A stretch of DNA of 64,000 bases from Arthrobacter sp. U41 (GTDB lineage Bacteria > Actinomycetota > Actinomycetes > Actinomycetales > Micrococcaceae), in contig NZ_CP015732.1 in NCBI RefSeq assembly GCF_001750145.1, forward strand, positions 2,914,001 through 2,978,000, given 5' to 3'. The notes below the pieces were generated by a model. That model ran no database searches and was not told the origin of the DNA. It saw only the letters and a program-made list of their open reading frames with translations. Shown in pieces: positions 35,377-43,602 of this stretch; the first letter of the stretch is position 1, and every line of letters begins with the position of its first letter. A program made the translations under genes and the position numbers.

Positions 35377-37485
35377 GTGGCACCAAGTTCTGATTACACC
35401 GCCCGGCATCTCTCCGTACTGGAGGGCCTTGAAGCCGTCCGCAAGCGCCCGGGCATGTACATCGGTTCCACCGACTCCCGCGGCCTCATGCACTGCCTCT
35501 GGGAAATCATCGACAACTCGGTCGACGAGGCCCTCGCCGGCTTTGGCCATGACATCAAAATTATCCTGCACGCGGACAACTCGGTGGAGATCCACGACGA
35601 CGGCCGCGGGGTCCCCGTGGACATCGAACCGAAAACCGGGCTGAGCGGCGTCGAGGTCGTCTTCACGAAACTGCACGCCGGCGGCAAATTCGGCGGCGGC
35701 TCCTACACCGCCTCGGGCGGACTGCACGGTGTCGGCGCCTCCGTCGTGAACGCGCTGTCGGCGCGTCTCGACGTCGACGTCGACCGCGGCGGCAAGACCT
35801 ACCGGATGTGCTTCCGCCGGGGCGAGCCCGGCCGTTTCAAGGACACCGGCAGCAAGCCGGACCCGGCATCGGTCTTCTCGCCCTTCGTCGACGGATCCGT
35901 CCTGGACATCGTGGGCAAGGCCAAACGGGGCGTTACCGGCACCCGGATCCGGTACTGGGCGGACCGGCAGATCTTCACCCAGGACGCCAAGTTCTCGTAC
36001 GACGAACTGGCCGCCCGCGCCCGCCAGACCTCGTTCCTGGTCCCCGGCCTGAAGCTCACGGTCCGGGACGAGCGCAGGCTCCCCGGCACTCCGGGCGAGT
36101 CCGGCCCGCATGAGGAGGTCTTCCACCACGACGGCGGCATCTCCGAGTTCGTCGAATACCTTGCCGCGGACCCCGCCCTCACGGACGTCTGGCGGCTGCA
36201 CGGCGCCGGCAAGTTCAAGGAAACCGTCCCGGTCATTGATGAAAAAGGCCACAGCAAGCTGACGGAGGTCGAGCGGGACTGTGAAGTCGACGTCGCCCTC
36301 CGCTGGGGCATCGGCTACGACAGCACAGTGCGCACCTTCGTCAACATCATTTCCACCCCCAAGGGCGGCACCCACCAGACCGGCTTCGAGCAGGCGCTCC
36401 TCAAGACCTTCCGCAAGGCGGTCGAAACCAACGCCCGGAAACTCAAGGCCGGCAACGACAAGATCGAGAAGGACGACATCTTCGCGGGGCTCACCGCCGT
36501 CCTCACCGTGAGGCTGGCGGAGCCGCAGTTCGAGGGCCAGACCAAGGAAATCCTGGGCACCTCCGCCGTGCGGGCCATCGTGGCCAAGGTGGTGGAACAG
36601 GAGCTCAACGCGAAGCTGACCTCGTCCCACCGCAACGACAAGGCCCAGTCGGCGCTGCTGCTGGAAAAGATCGTCAGCGAGATGAAGTCGCGCATCTCCG
36701 CGCGGGTCCACAAGGAGACGCAGCGACGCAAGAACGCGCTCGAGACGTCCTCCATGCCCACCAAGCTCGCGGACTGCCGCACCGACGACGTCGGGCGCTC
36801 CGAACTGTTCATCGTCGAAGGTGATTCGGCGCTTGGCACCGCGAAGCTGGCGCGGTCCTCCGACTTCCAGGCGCTGCTGCCCATCCGCGGCAAGATCCTC
36901 AACGTCCAGAAGGCTTCGGTGGGCGACATGCTCTCCAACGCCGAATGCGCGGCCCTCATCCAGGTGGTGGGCGCCGGCTCCGGCCGCAGCTTTGACATCA
37001 GCGCCGCCCGGTACGGCAAGGTCATCCTGATGACCGACGCCGACGTCGACGGGGCCCACATCCGCACGCTCCTGCTGACGCTGTTCTTCCGCTACATGCG
37101 GCCGATGATCGAGCAGGGCCGCGTCTTCGCGGCCGTCCCGCCGCTGCACCGGGTGGAGGTCATCAACGCCGGCCAGAAGGCCAACGAGATGGTCTACACG
37201 TACTCGGAGGCTGAACTGCACGAACTGCTGGCCCGGCTCGCCAAGGAGGGCAAGCGGTACAAGGAACCGATCCAGCGCTACAAGGGCCTGGGTGAGATGG
37301 ACGCGGAGCAGCTGGCCGAGACCACCATGGACCCGCGGCACCGCACCCTGCGCAAGGTCGGGATCGAGAACGCCAAGCAGGCCGAAGAGACCTTTGACCT
37401 GCTGATGGGATCCGATGTGGCGCCCCGCAAGGACTTCATCATCGCCGGGGCGGCGAGCCTGGACCGGGAACGCATCGACGCCTGA
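35377..37485 (+). CDS. parE: DNA topoisomerase IV subunit B (GyrB-like ATPase)
   Basis: A 702-residue ATPase subunit of a type IIA topoisomerase. The GHKL ATP site has EIIDNSVDEALAG, IHDDGRGVPVD and GGLHGVGASVVNAL. The TOPRIM domain has EGDSALGTAKLARSSDFQ and MTDADVDGAHIRTLLL. The C-terminal YKGLGEMDAEQLAETTMDP is conserved. The GTG start follows AAGGAG at 11 bases. The likely partner is the A subunit at 48965-51481. That the two form topoisomerase IV rather than a second gyrase is inferred from their position away from an origin-type gyrBA pair. Confidence 0.92.
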   Translation: MAPSSDYTARHLSVLEGLEAVRKRPGMYIGSTDSRGLMHCLWEIIDNSVDEALAGFGHDIKIILHADNSVEIHDDGRGVPVDIEPKTGLSGVEVVFTKLHAGGKFGGGSYTASGGLHGVGASVVNALSARLDVDVDRGGKTYRMCFRRGEPGRFKDTGSKPDPASVFSPFVDGSVLDIVGKAKRGVTGTRIRYWADRQIFTQDAKFSYDELAARARQTSFLVPGLKLTVRDERRLPGTPGESGPHEEVFHHDGGISEFVEYLAADPALTDVWRLHGAGKFKETVPVIDEKGHSKLTEVERDCEVDVALRWGIGYDSTVRTFVNIISTPKGGTHQTGFEQALLKTFRKAVETNARKLKAGNDKIEKDDIFAGLTAVLTVRLAEPQFEGQTKEILGTSAVRAIVAKVVEQELNAKLTSSHRNDKAQSALLLEKIVSEMKSRISARVHKETQRRKNALETSSMPTKLADCRTDDVGRSELFIVEGDSALGTAKLARSSDFQALLPIRGKILNVQKASVGDMLSNAECAALIQVVGAGSGRSFDISAARYGKVILMTDADVDGAHIRTLLLTLFFRYMRPMIEQGRVFAAVPPLHRVEVINAGQKANEMVYTYSEAELHELLARLAKEGKRYKEPIQRYKGLGEMDAEQLAETTMDPRHRTLRKVGIENAKQAEETFDLLMGSDVAPRKDFIIAGAASLDRERIDA

Positions 37486-37597
37486 GACCCGGCCATGGCC
37501 GGGTGCGTCGGCGCGCATTCTCAGGGCAGCTGCTGAATAGCGCCAGTGCCCTAATGCCCTCTAACCGGTTATGCCTCCTTCCGATAGTGTCGTCTCA

Positions 37598-37625
37598 CGG
37601 CCCCGGGCAATGACGCCCGGGGCCG
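37598..37625. other. hairpin between parE and the M28 peptidase gene
   Basis: Perfect 11-bp arms CGGCCCCGGGC/GCCCGGGGCCG with a 6-base loop, ending 28 bases before the M28 start codon. It may terminate parE or structure the M28 leader. No T-tract. Confidence 0.5.
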
Positions 37626-37653
37626 GATTCCGCAGCAAATCCAGGAGACCCCT

Positions 37654-39174
37654 GTGAGGCAAACTCGGAATATCCAGCGCGCGGCCATCGCCGCCACGAT
37701 CGGGCTGGCGGTCAGTTTCGCGCCGCCGGCCCTTGCAGCAACCGGAACCACGTCGGACACCCTCCGGTCAGCGGTGTCCGCGGACAACATCATGAACCAC
37801 CTCGAAGCACTCCAGGCCATCGCCGAGAACAACGACGGCAACCGGGCGGCGGGGACCCCGGGCTACGAAGCGTCCCTCCTCTACATCGAAGGCAAGCTGG
37901 AGGAGGCCGGCTACAAGCCGGTCCGGCAGCCTTTCAGCTACGACCGCTACGACTTCGCGTCGGCATCACTGGAACGCGTGTCACCTGATCCGTTGGCCTA
38001 CGTCTACGGGGAGGGCTTTCTGGACCTGTCCTACTCGGGTGCCGGTGACGTCACCGCCCCGCTGACCGCCGTCGACCTCAACCTCGCCGGTGACCACGCC
38101 TCAACCAGCGGCTGCGAGGCGGGCGACTTTGCCGGCTTCACGCCCGGCAACGTCGCCCTGATCCAGCGCGGCACCTGCACCTTCCGGATCAAGGCGGAGA
38201 ACGCCGCCGCCGCCGGGGCCTCGGGAGCCATCATCTTCAACCAGGGCAACGTCGTGCCGGGGGATGACCGCCTCGGCCTGTTCGCCGGCACCCTGGACCT
38301 GCCCCAGGCCGCCATTCCCGTGGTCAGCACCAGCTACGCCACCGGAGCCGGACTCGCCGGCCTCAGCGGTGTGGTGATGCACCTCGCCGTCGATGCCGGG
38401 GTGACCACGATCGAGTCATACAACATCCTCGTCGACACCGCCGGCCGCAGCGACCGGACCGTCGTGGTGGGCGCCCACCTGGATTCCGTGGGGGGCGGTC
38501 CCGGCATCAATGACAACGGCTCAGGATCGGCCGCGATCCTGGAGACAGCGATCCAGCTGAAGGAATCGGCGATCGCACCGACCAACCGGATCCGCTTCGC
38601 GTTCTGGGGAGGGGAAGAGGACGGGCTGGTCGGTTCCGAGCACTACGTTTCCCAGCTGTCGGCCCGCCAGGTCAAGGACCACGCCGTGAACCTCAACTTC
38701 GACATGGTCGGCTCGCCCAACTTCGTCCGCTACGTCTACGACGGCGACGGCTCGGCGTTCGGGGAAAAGGGCCCCAACGGCTCGGCGCTGGTGGAGCAGG
38801 TCTTCCTGGACTACTTCAAGTCCCAGAGCCTGCCCGTCGCGCCGACGGCCTTCGACGGGCGGTCCGACTACTTCGGTTTCATCAGCAACGGCATCCCTGC
38901 CGGAGGATTGTTCACCGGGGCGGAGGACCCGAAGACCGCGGAAGAGGCCGCAATCTTCGGCGGCACCGCGGGTGCACCCCTGGACCCGTGCTACCACCAG
39001 GGCTGCGACACCATCGAGAACGTGGACCGGACGGTGCTGGAGCAAATGGCCGACGCGATCGCGCACTCCACGCTCACCTTCGCGATGACCACCTCGGCGG
39101 TCAACGGCTCGGCCAAGGGGAACGGTAACGGCAACGTGGATCTCGAATACAAGGCCCACAAGCTGCTCAAGTAA
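37654..39174 (+). CDS. secreted M28 family metallopeptidase with PA domain
   Basis: A 506-residue exported aminopeptidase. The signal peptide spans about residues 1-29 (basic start, IAATIGLAVSFAPPALA). A protease-associated domain is inserted near 130-250 (ALIQRGTCTFRIKAENAAAAG). The two-zinc M28 site is complete: H and D in VVVGAHLDSVGGGPGINDNGSG, the Glu pair in FWGGEEDGLVGSEHY, D in NFDMVGSPN, and H in CYHQGCDT. GTG has AGGAG seven bases upstream. It likely acts outside the cell in peptide use. Confidence 0.93.
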   Translation: MRQTRNIQRAAIAATIGLAVSFAPPALAATGTTSDTLRSAVSADNIMNHLEALQAIAENNDGNRAAGTPGYEASLLYIEGKLEEAGYKPVRQPFSYDRYDFASASLERVSPDPLAYVYGEGFLDLSYSGAGDVTAPLTAVDLNLAGDHASTSGCEAGDFAGFTPGNVALIQRGTCTFRIKAENAAAAGASGAIIFNQGNVVPGDDRLGLFAGTLDLPQAAIPVVSTSYATGAGLAGLSGVVMHLAVDAGVTTIESYNILVDTAGRSDRTVVVGAHLDSVGGGPGINDNGSGSAAILETAIQLKESAIAPTNRIRFAFWGGEEDGLVGSEHYVSQLSARQVKDHAVNLNFDMVGSPNFVRYVYDGDGSAFGEKGPNGSALVEQVFLDYFKSQSLPVAPTAFDGRSDYFGFISNGIPAGGLFTGAEDPKTAEEAAIFGGTAGAPLDPCYHQGCDTIENVDRTVLEQMADAIAHSTLTFAMTTSAVNGSAKGNGNGNVDLEYKAHKLLK

Positions 39175-39202
39175 GCACCGGGCCACAGCAGGGCACCGGT
39201 GG

Positions 39203-39232
39203 CCGGGCCGCTCCGCCCGCGGGGCGGCCCGG
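39203..39232. terminator. hairpin between convergent M28 and M56 genes
   Basis: CCGGGCCGC/GCGGCCCGG arms with a 12-base loop, 28 bases past the M28 stop. GC-rich without T-tract. Confidence 0.5.
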
Positions 39233-39288
39233 GGTGGGACCGGGGTGTGCCGGCTCCCGTGGCCGCGCCGCTTCCGCGGCGGGACCGG

Positions 39289-40278
39289 TCAGCCCAGCAG
39301 GCCGGGGACCATCAGCAGTGCCGTCGGGACCGCCAGCAGCAGCACGCAGGCCGCCAGCACCGCGGCGCGGAGGGATTCCGGCAGGGGCGGCTGCGGGGAG
39401 AGCAGTCGGCTGATGCGGGACGCCGTCGTCCGGGCCGAACCGGCGCCTCCGGTGGCACCCGGCTGGCCCGGCTCGACGTCGGAGAGTTCCGGTTCGCCGA
39501 AGGCCATCCTGGCGCCGTGGGCTCCGGGGGAGCCGCTGGCGACAATCGCGATCGCCTTGATCAGGGTGGCCCTGCTCTCGGTCTTCAGCGCGACGTCGTC
39601 GGCGAGCATCTCGATCAGCGAGCTGACCGCCTCCTGGGCCAGCCGCGTCGTGGGCAGCCACGGCAGCGCCTGCCGCCAGGCCGCGAAGGCCCACAGCAGC
39701 AGGTGATGGCGCTGGTCCAGGTGCGCGTTCTCGTGGTTCAGGACGGCACGGAGTTCGGCGGGTTCCAGGGCCGCCATGAGCCCGTCGGAGAGGACGGTGA
39801 CCGAGCGGGCACCCCCGGGCAGGCAGTACGCAACGGGGGAGTCAACACTGATCACCATGGTCCGCGGGCCCTCAGCGGAGGGGGACGCCAGCAGCGCCAG
39901 CAGTTCGCGGTGCCGCCGACGCTGGCGCTGGATCTTGTAGTACGTCAGCAGCAGGGTGAACACGAGGTGGGCTGACAGCAATGCCGCAGCCGAGAGCGCA
40001 AAGATATGCCAGAAGCCCAGCGCCGTTGTGGGCGCATTGCTGAAGACCATCCCGGCAAGGGCCCGCAGGCCTGCCAGCAGGTTGTCCCCGACCGGCCCCA
40101 GCCCGTAGACCAGCATGGCGCCGATCATGGACAGCCCGCCGGCCAGGGCGATCGCCTGCCAGAGCAGCATGGCCGTGAACGGCGAACGTGACGGCCACTG
40201 GGCGCGGGAAAGCAGGACAGGCACCGGCCAGGCCAGCGCTATCGCCAGGACCGCCAGAAACCATGAGGTCCAAAACAT
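39289..40278 (-). CDS. M56 family (BlaR1/MecR1-like) membrane metallopeptidase
   Basis: A 329-residue integral membrane peptidase. Helices run from FWTSWFLAVLAIALAWPVPVLL onward. The zinc motif HENAH (HExxH) near residue 182, in ELRAVLNHENAHLDQRHHLLL, lies between helices. The family senses a signal and cleaves a BlaI-type repressor. The penicillin-binding sensor domain of BlaR1 is missing, so beta-lactam sensing is unlikely by that route. It starts six bases after the blaI stop, so the two form an operon. That operon diverges from cydA and shares an intergenic region holding three repeat operators. Confidence 0.9.
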   Translation of the reverse strand: MFWTSWFLAVLAIALAWPVPVLLSRAQWPSRSPFTAMLLWQAIALAGGLSMIGAMLVYGLGPVGDNLLAGLRALAGMVFSNAPTTALGFWHIFALSAAALLSAHLVFTLLLTYYKIQRQRRRHRELLALLASPSAEGPRTMVISVDSPVAYCLPGGARSVTVLSDGLMAALEPAELRAVLNHENAHLDQRHHLLLWAFAAWRQALPWLPTTRLAQEAVSSLIEMLADDVALKTESRATLIKAIAIVASGSPGAHGARMAFGEPELSDVEPGQPGATGGAGSARTTASRISRLLSPQPPLPESLRAAVLAACVLLLAVPTALLMVPGLLG

Positions 40279-40284
40279 CGGGCG

Positions 40285-40671
40285 CTAGCTGAGTCCCAGC
40301 AGCTTGCGCAGCGTTTCTGCCTCGGTGTCGGTGACGGAGCCAATAAAGCGTGCCAGCACCGCCTCGCGGTCCGGAGCGGATCCGAGGACTTCGTGCATCA
40401 GTTCAGCGGTGTGGTCTTCACGGCTGGAGACTGCCTGGTAGCGGTGCGGGCGGGTGCCGCGTTCGCGCTCGACCAGGCCCTTGCGCTCAAGGCGGGAGAG
40501 CACGGTCAGCACCGTCGTCACGGCCAGGTCCTTGCCCTCGTGTCCGGCCGTGCCGTTTTCCGGGCGGGTGCTCTGCGCGAGCAAATCCCGCAGGGTGTTC
40601 GCCGTGGCAGCCTCATGGCCTGCCCAGAGCAGGTCCATCACTGCCCGTTCCAGTTCACCGAGACTTGCCAT
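40285..40671 (-). CDS. BlaI/MecI/CopY family transcriptional repressor
   Basis: A 128-residue winged-helix repressor. It opens LGELERAVMDLLWAG, and the recognition region is LAVTTVLTVLSRLERKGLVERERGTR (the family TVxTxLxRLxxKG signature). The C-terminal half is a dimerisation domain. The family is inactivated by proteolysis by its M56 partner, encoded next door. The ATG has AAGGAC eight bases upstream. Three copies of TTCTACN5GTAGAA lie between this gene and cydA. It is therefore a good candidate regulator of itself and of the cytochrome bd operon. Confidence 0.92.
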   Translation of the reverse strand: MASLGELERAVMDLLWAGHEAATANTLRDLLAQSTRPENGTAGHEGKDLAVTTVLTVLSRLERKGLVERERGTRPHRYQAVSSREDHTAELMHEVLGSAPDREAVLARFIGSVTDTEAETLRKLLGLS

Positions 40672-40767
40672 TCCGTACGTCCTTCTTGAGGACCGCGCCG
40701 GCTAATCGACTCTGCCGTGCGGTGGGTGAATACTTCTGTCTCAAATTTACCGTGTTTTGCGGATAGT

Positions 40768-40784
40768 TTCTACATGAGGTAGAA
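40768..40784. promoter_or_regulatory. BlaI-type operator 1
   Basis: TTCTACATGAGGTAGAA, a 17-base dyad with six-base perfect arms. It lies about 100 bases upstream of blaI and is the copy nearest to it. Confidence 0.7.
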
Positions 40785-40847
40785 CAGCCCCCCGTTGCGG
40801 CCCCTTCGGCCGCATGGGACGCTGGGATGCAGGGGACCGCCAGCTTG

Positions 40848-40864
40848 TTCTACACTCTGTAGAA
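40848..40864. promoter_or_regulatory. BlaI-type operator 2
   Basis: TTCTACACTCTGTAGAA, with seven-base perfect arms, the best of the three copies. It lies 51-67 bases upstream of the cydA start. Confidence 0.78.
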
Positions 40865-40870
40865 GAATCT

Positions 40871-40887
40871 TTCTACGTTCTGTAGAA
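40871..40887. promoter_or_regulatory. BlaI-type operator 3
   Basis: TTCTACGTTCTGTAGAA, with six-base perfect arms. It starts 23 bases after the start of operator 2, so two dimers could bind side by side, and it sits 28-44 bases before cydA where the promoter must be. Confidence 0.75.
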
Positions 40888-40914
40888 GTTGCGCCTAGCA
40901 AAGTAGGGACTGCC

Positions 40915-42516
40915 TTGGACGCCTTGGAAATCGCACGGTGGCAATTCGGAATCACCACCGTCTATCACTTCATGATGGTGCCGCTCACCATCGGCCTGGG
41001 CCTGGTCGTCGCCGTGATCCAGACGATGTGGCACCGCACCGGCAAGCCGGAATACCTCCGGATGACCAAGTTCTGGGGCAAGCTCTTCCTGATCAACTTC
41101 ATCATGGGCGTTGCCACGGGCATCGTGCAGGAGTTCCAGTTCGGCATGGCCTGGAGCGAGTACAGCCGCTTCGTTGGCGATGTGTTCGGGGCACCGCTGG
41201 CCATGGAAGCCCTGCTGGCGTTCTTCGTGGAGTCGACCTTCCTGGGGCTCTGGATCTTCGGCTGGAAGCAGCTCAAGCCCGCCGTCCACCTCGCCTGCCT
41301 CTGGATCGCCGTGATCGGTTCGGTCTTCTCCGCCTACTTCATCATCGTGGCCAACAGCTGGATGCAGCACCCGGTCGGTGTCGAGATGATCAACGGCCGC
41401 CCCGTGATGACCGATGCGTGGGCGGTCTTCACCAACAACACCGCCCTCGTCGCCGTCCCGCACACCCTCTTCGGTGCCCTCGCCGTCGCCGGCTCCTTCC
41501 TGCTGGGCATTGCCTGGTACCACCTGTGGCGCCGCCGCCACGACGGGATCGACACGATCGGGGCCGACGGCAAGGTCGTCCCCGGCGAGGCCGCCATCCC
41601 CGGCCGGGACCGCGCCGACCACGCCGTCTGGATCCGCTCCCTGCGGATCGGCGCCGTCGTCGCGATGATTTCCTTCGCCGGCACCTCCCTCACCGGCGAC
41701 CTGCAGGGCAAACTCATGTTCGAACAGCAGCCCATGAAAATGGCCGCCGCCGAAGCGGCATGCCACGACGGCACCGGTTTCTCCATCCTGAGCATCGGCA
41801 ACCTCGGCTCCAAGAACTGCGATGAAATCGTCGCCCTCATCGAGGTGCCCGGAATCCTGTCCTTCCTCGCCAAGGGCAACTTCACCACCGAGGTCCCGGG
41901 CGTCAACGGCCTGCTGGACCAGTACAAGGCCGACTACGGCACCCACCTGCCGGACAACCCCATCTACGGGGAACGGGCCGGCCAGGAGATCCAGTACGTC
42001 CCGGTCATGGAGGTCACCTACTGGGGCTTCCGGATGATGATCGGCTTCGGCGCACTGGCGGCAGCCGCCGCGCTGGTCGCGCTCTGGCTGACCCGGAAGG
42101 GAACCGTCCCCGCCTCCCGCGGCCTGATGCGGCTGGCCGTGTTCGGCATCCTGGCACCCTTCGGAGCCAACGCCGCCGGCTGGATCTTCACCGAGATGGG
42201 CCGCCAGCCATTCGTCGTCGCCCCCAACCCCGACCCCAGCGGGATCGACCAGGTCTTTATGTTCACGGCCGCGGCCGTCTCACCCGGCGTCTCGGCCGGT
42301 GAGCTGCTGACCTCTCTCGTGGTCCTCACCGGCGTGTACGCGGTGCTGCTGGTGGTCGAGGTCAAGCTACTGGTCAAGTACATCCGCGGCGGGGTGGTCT
42401 CGGCCATGCCGGAACTCGCGCACGTCCCCGCCGATGAAAACGCGGACGGCACCCCCGGGGACGGCGGTCCCGGCAAGCCGGCGGGCGCCGACGACGTCCT
42501 GGCCTTCGCCTACTAA
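40915..42516 (+). CDS. cydA: cytochrome bd ubiquinol/menaquinol oxidase subunit I
   Basis: The haem-bearing subunit of the high-affinity terminal oxidase, 533 residues, in the plasma membrane. From the TTG start the protein reads MDALEIARWQFGITTVYHF, with His18 matching the haem b595 ligand. GRQPFVVAPNP is the conserved GRQPW-type loop. The quinol-binding loop region has GDLQGKLMFEQQPMKMAAAEA. TTG at 40915 is preceded by GTAGGG at about eight bases. The upstream frame to 40795 crosses the operators and is rejected. First gene of cydA-cydB-cydDC. Confidence 0.95.
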   Translation: MDALEIARWQFGITTVYHFMMVPLTIGLGLVVAVIQTMWHRTGKPEYLRMTKFWGKLFLINFIMGVATGIVQEFQFGMAWSEYSRFVGDVFGAPLAMEALLAFFVESTFLGLWIFGWKQLKPAVHLACLWIAVIGSVFSAYFIIVANSWMQHPVGVEMINGRPVMTDAWAVFTNNTALVAVPHTLFGALAVAGSFLLGIAWYHLWRRRHDGIDTIGADGKVVPGEAAIPGRDRADHAVWIRSLRIGAVVAMISFAGTSLTGDLQGKLMFEQQPMKMAAAEAACHDGTGFSILSIGNLGSKNCDEIVALIEVPGILSFLAKGNFTTEVPGVNGLLDQYKADYGTHLPDNPIYGERAGQEIQYVPVMEVTYWGFRMMIGFGALAAAAALVALWLTRKGTVPASRGLMRLAVFGILAPFGANAAGWIFTEMGRQPFVVAPNPDPSGIDQVFMFTAAAVSPGVSAGELLTSLVVLTGVYAVLLVVEVKLLVKYIRGGVVSAMPELAHVPADENADGTPGDGGPGKPAGADDVLAFAY

Positions 42517-42546
42517 GCCTCCCACGAAACGCAGAGGATACTCAGC

Positions 42547-43596
42547 ATGGAACTGCTTCCCACCATCTGGTTCATCGCCATCGCGGTGCTGTGGACGGGC
42601 TATCTCTTTCTCGAGGGCTTCGACCTCGGCGTCGGGATGCTGATGAAGGGCTTCGCCCGGAACAACACCGAACGCCGGGTGCTGCTCAACACGGTCGGAC
42701 CGGTCTGGGACGGCAACGAGGTCTGGCTCCTCACGGCCGGAGGCGCCACCTTCGCGGCCTTCCCGCTCTGGTACGCCTCGCTGTTCTCCGCGCTCTACCT
42801 GCCGCTGCTGCTGGTTCTGGTGGCCCTCATCTTCCGCGCCGTGGCCTTTGAATACCGCGGCAAGGTGGACAACCCGCGGTGGCGTGCCCGCTGGGACTGG
42901 GCCATCTCCCTGGGCTCCCTCGTGGCGGCCTTCGGCGTCGGGGCCGCCCTGGCCCTGACCACCACCGGGCTGCCGCTGAACGCCAACGGCGACCGCGAGG
43001 GCGGCCCGTTCGCGTGGTTCAGCGCCTACGCCGTCCTGGGCGGCCTCGCCGTCGTCGGATTCTCACTGCTGCACGGCCTCGCCTTCCTGGCGCTGAAGAC
43101 CGACGGCGACGTCCGGCACCGCGCACGCCGGTGGTTCGTCCGGCTCCTGCCCGTCCTGCTGCTGCCGATCGCGGGCTGGGCGGTGAGCCTGCAGCTGCTC
43201 AGCGGCGAGGTCTGGACCGTGCTGGCCGTCGCGGCCGCCGTGGTGGCTGCCGTACTGGCCTGGAACTTTGCCCGCACGGGTGCCGAAGGCCGCGCGTTCC
43301 TGTCCCTGGGCGCCTTCCTGCTGTTCGGCAGCGCCTCGATCTTTGGTGCAGCCTTCCCCGTGGTGCTGCCGTCCACGCTGGACCCGGCCTTCAACCTGAC
43401 GGTCTCCAACGCCTCCTCCTCGGACTACACCCTGGGACTGATGAGCATCGTCGCCTGCATCGGGCTTCCGCTGGTCCTCGTGTACCAGGCCTGGACTTAC
43501 TGGGTGTTCCGGCGCCGGGTGAGCGATGCGCATATCCCGGAGGCCCACAGCTTCCTCCCCGCCATCGCCGCCAAAGCCCTGGCACCCAAGGACTAG
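42547..43596 (+). CDS. cydB: cytochrome bd oxidase subunit II
   Basis: A 349-residue membrane subunit that pairs with CydA. It has the family opening PTIWFIAIAVLWTGYLFLEGFDLGVGML and GPVWDGNEVWLLTAGGATFAAFP. About eight hydrophobic helices follow. The ATG has GAGGA nine bases upstream and lies 30 bases after cydA. Needed for stable oxidase assembly. Confidence 0.96.
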   Translation: MELLPTIWFIAIAVLWTGYLFLEGFDLGVGMLMKGFARNNTERRVLLNTVGPVWDGNEVWLLTAGGATFAAFPLWYASLFSALYLPLLLVLVALIFRAVAFEYRGKVDNPRWRARWDWAISLGSLVAAFGVGAALALTTTGLPLNANGDREGGPFAWFSAYAVLGGLAVVGFSLLHGLAFLALKTDGDVRHRARRWFVRLLPVLLLPIAGWAVSLQLLSGEVWTVLAVAAAVVAAVLAWNFARTGAEGRAFLSLGAFLLFGSASIFGAAFPVVLPSTLDPAFNLTVSNASSSDYTLGLMSIVACIGLPLVLVYQAWTYWVFRRRVSDAHIPEAHSFLPAIAAKALAPKD

Positions 43597-43602
43597 CAGC
43601 TG

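Noticed and set aside
39289..40671. BlaI/M56 pair as a beta-lactam resistance system
   Set aside because: The M56 protein lacks the C-terminal penicillin-binding sensor of BlaR1, and no beta-lactamase gene is nearby; the operators point to cydA.
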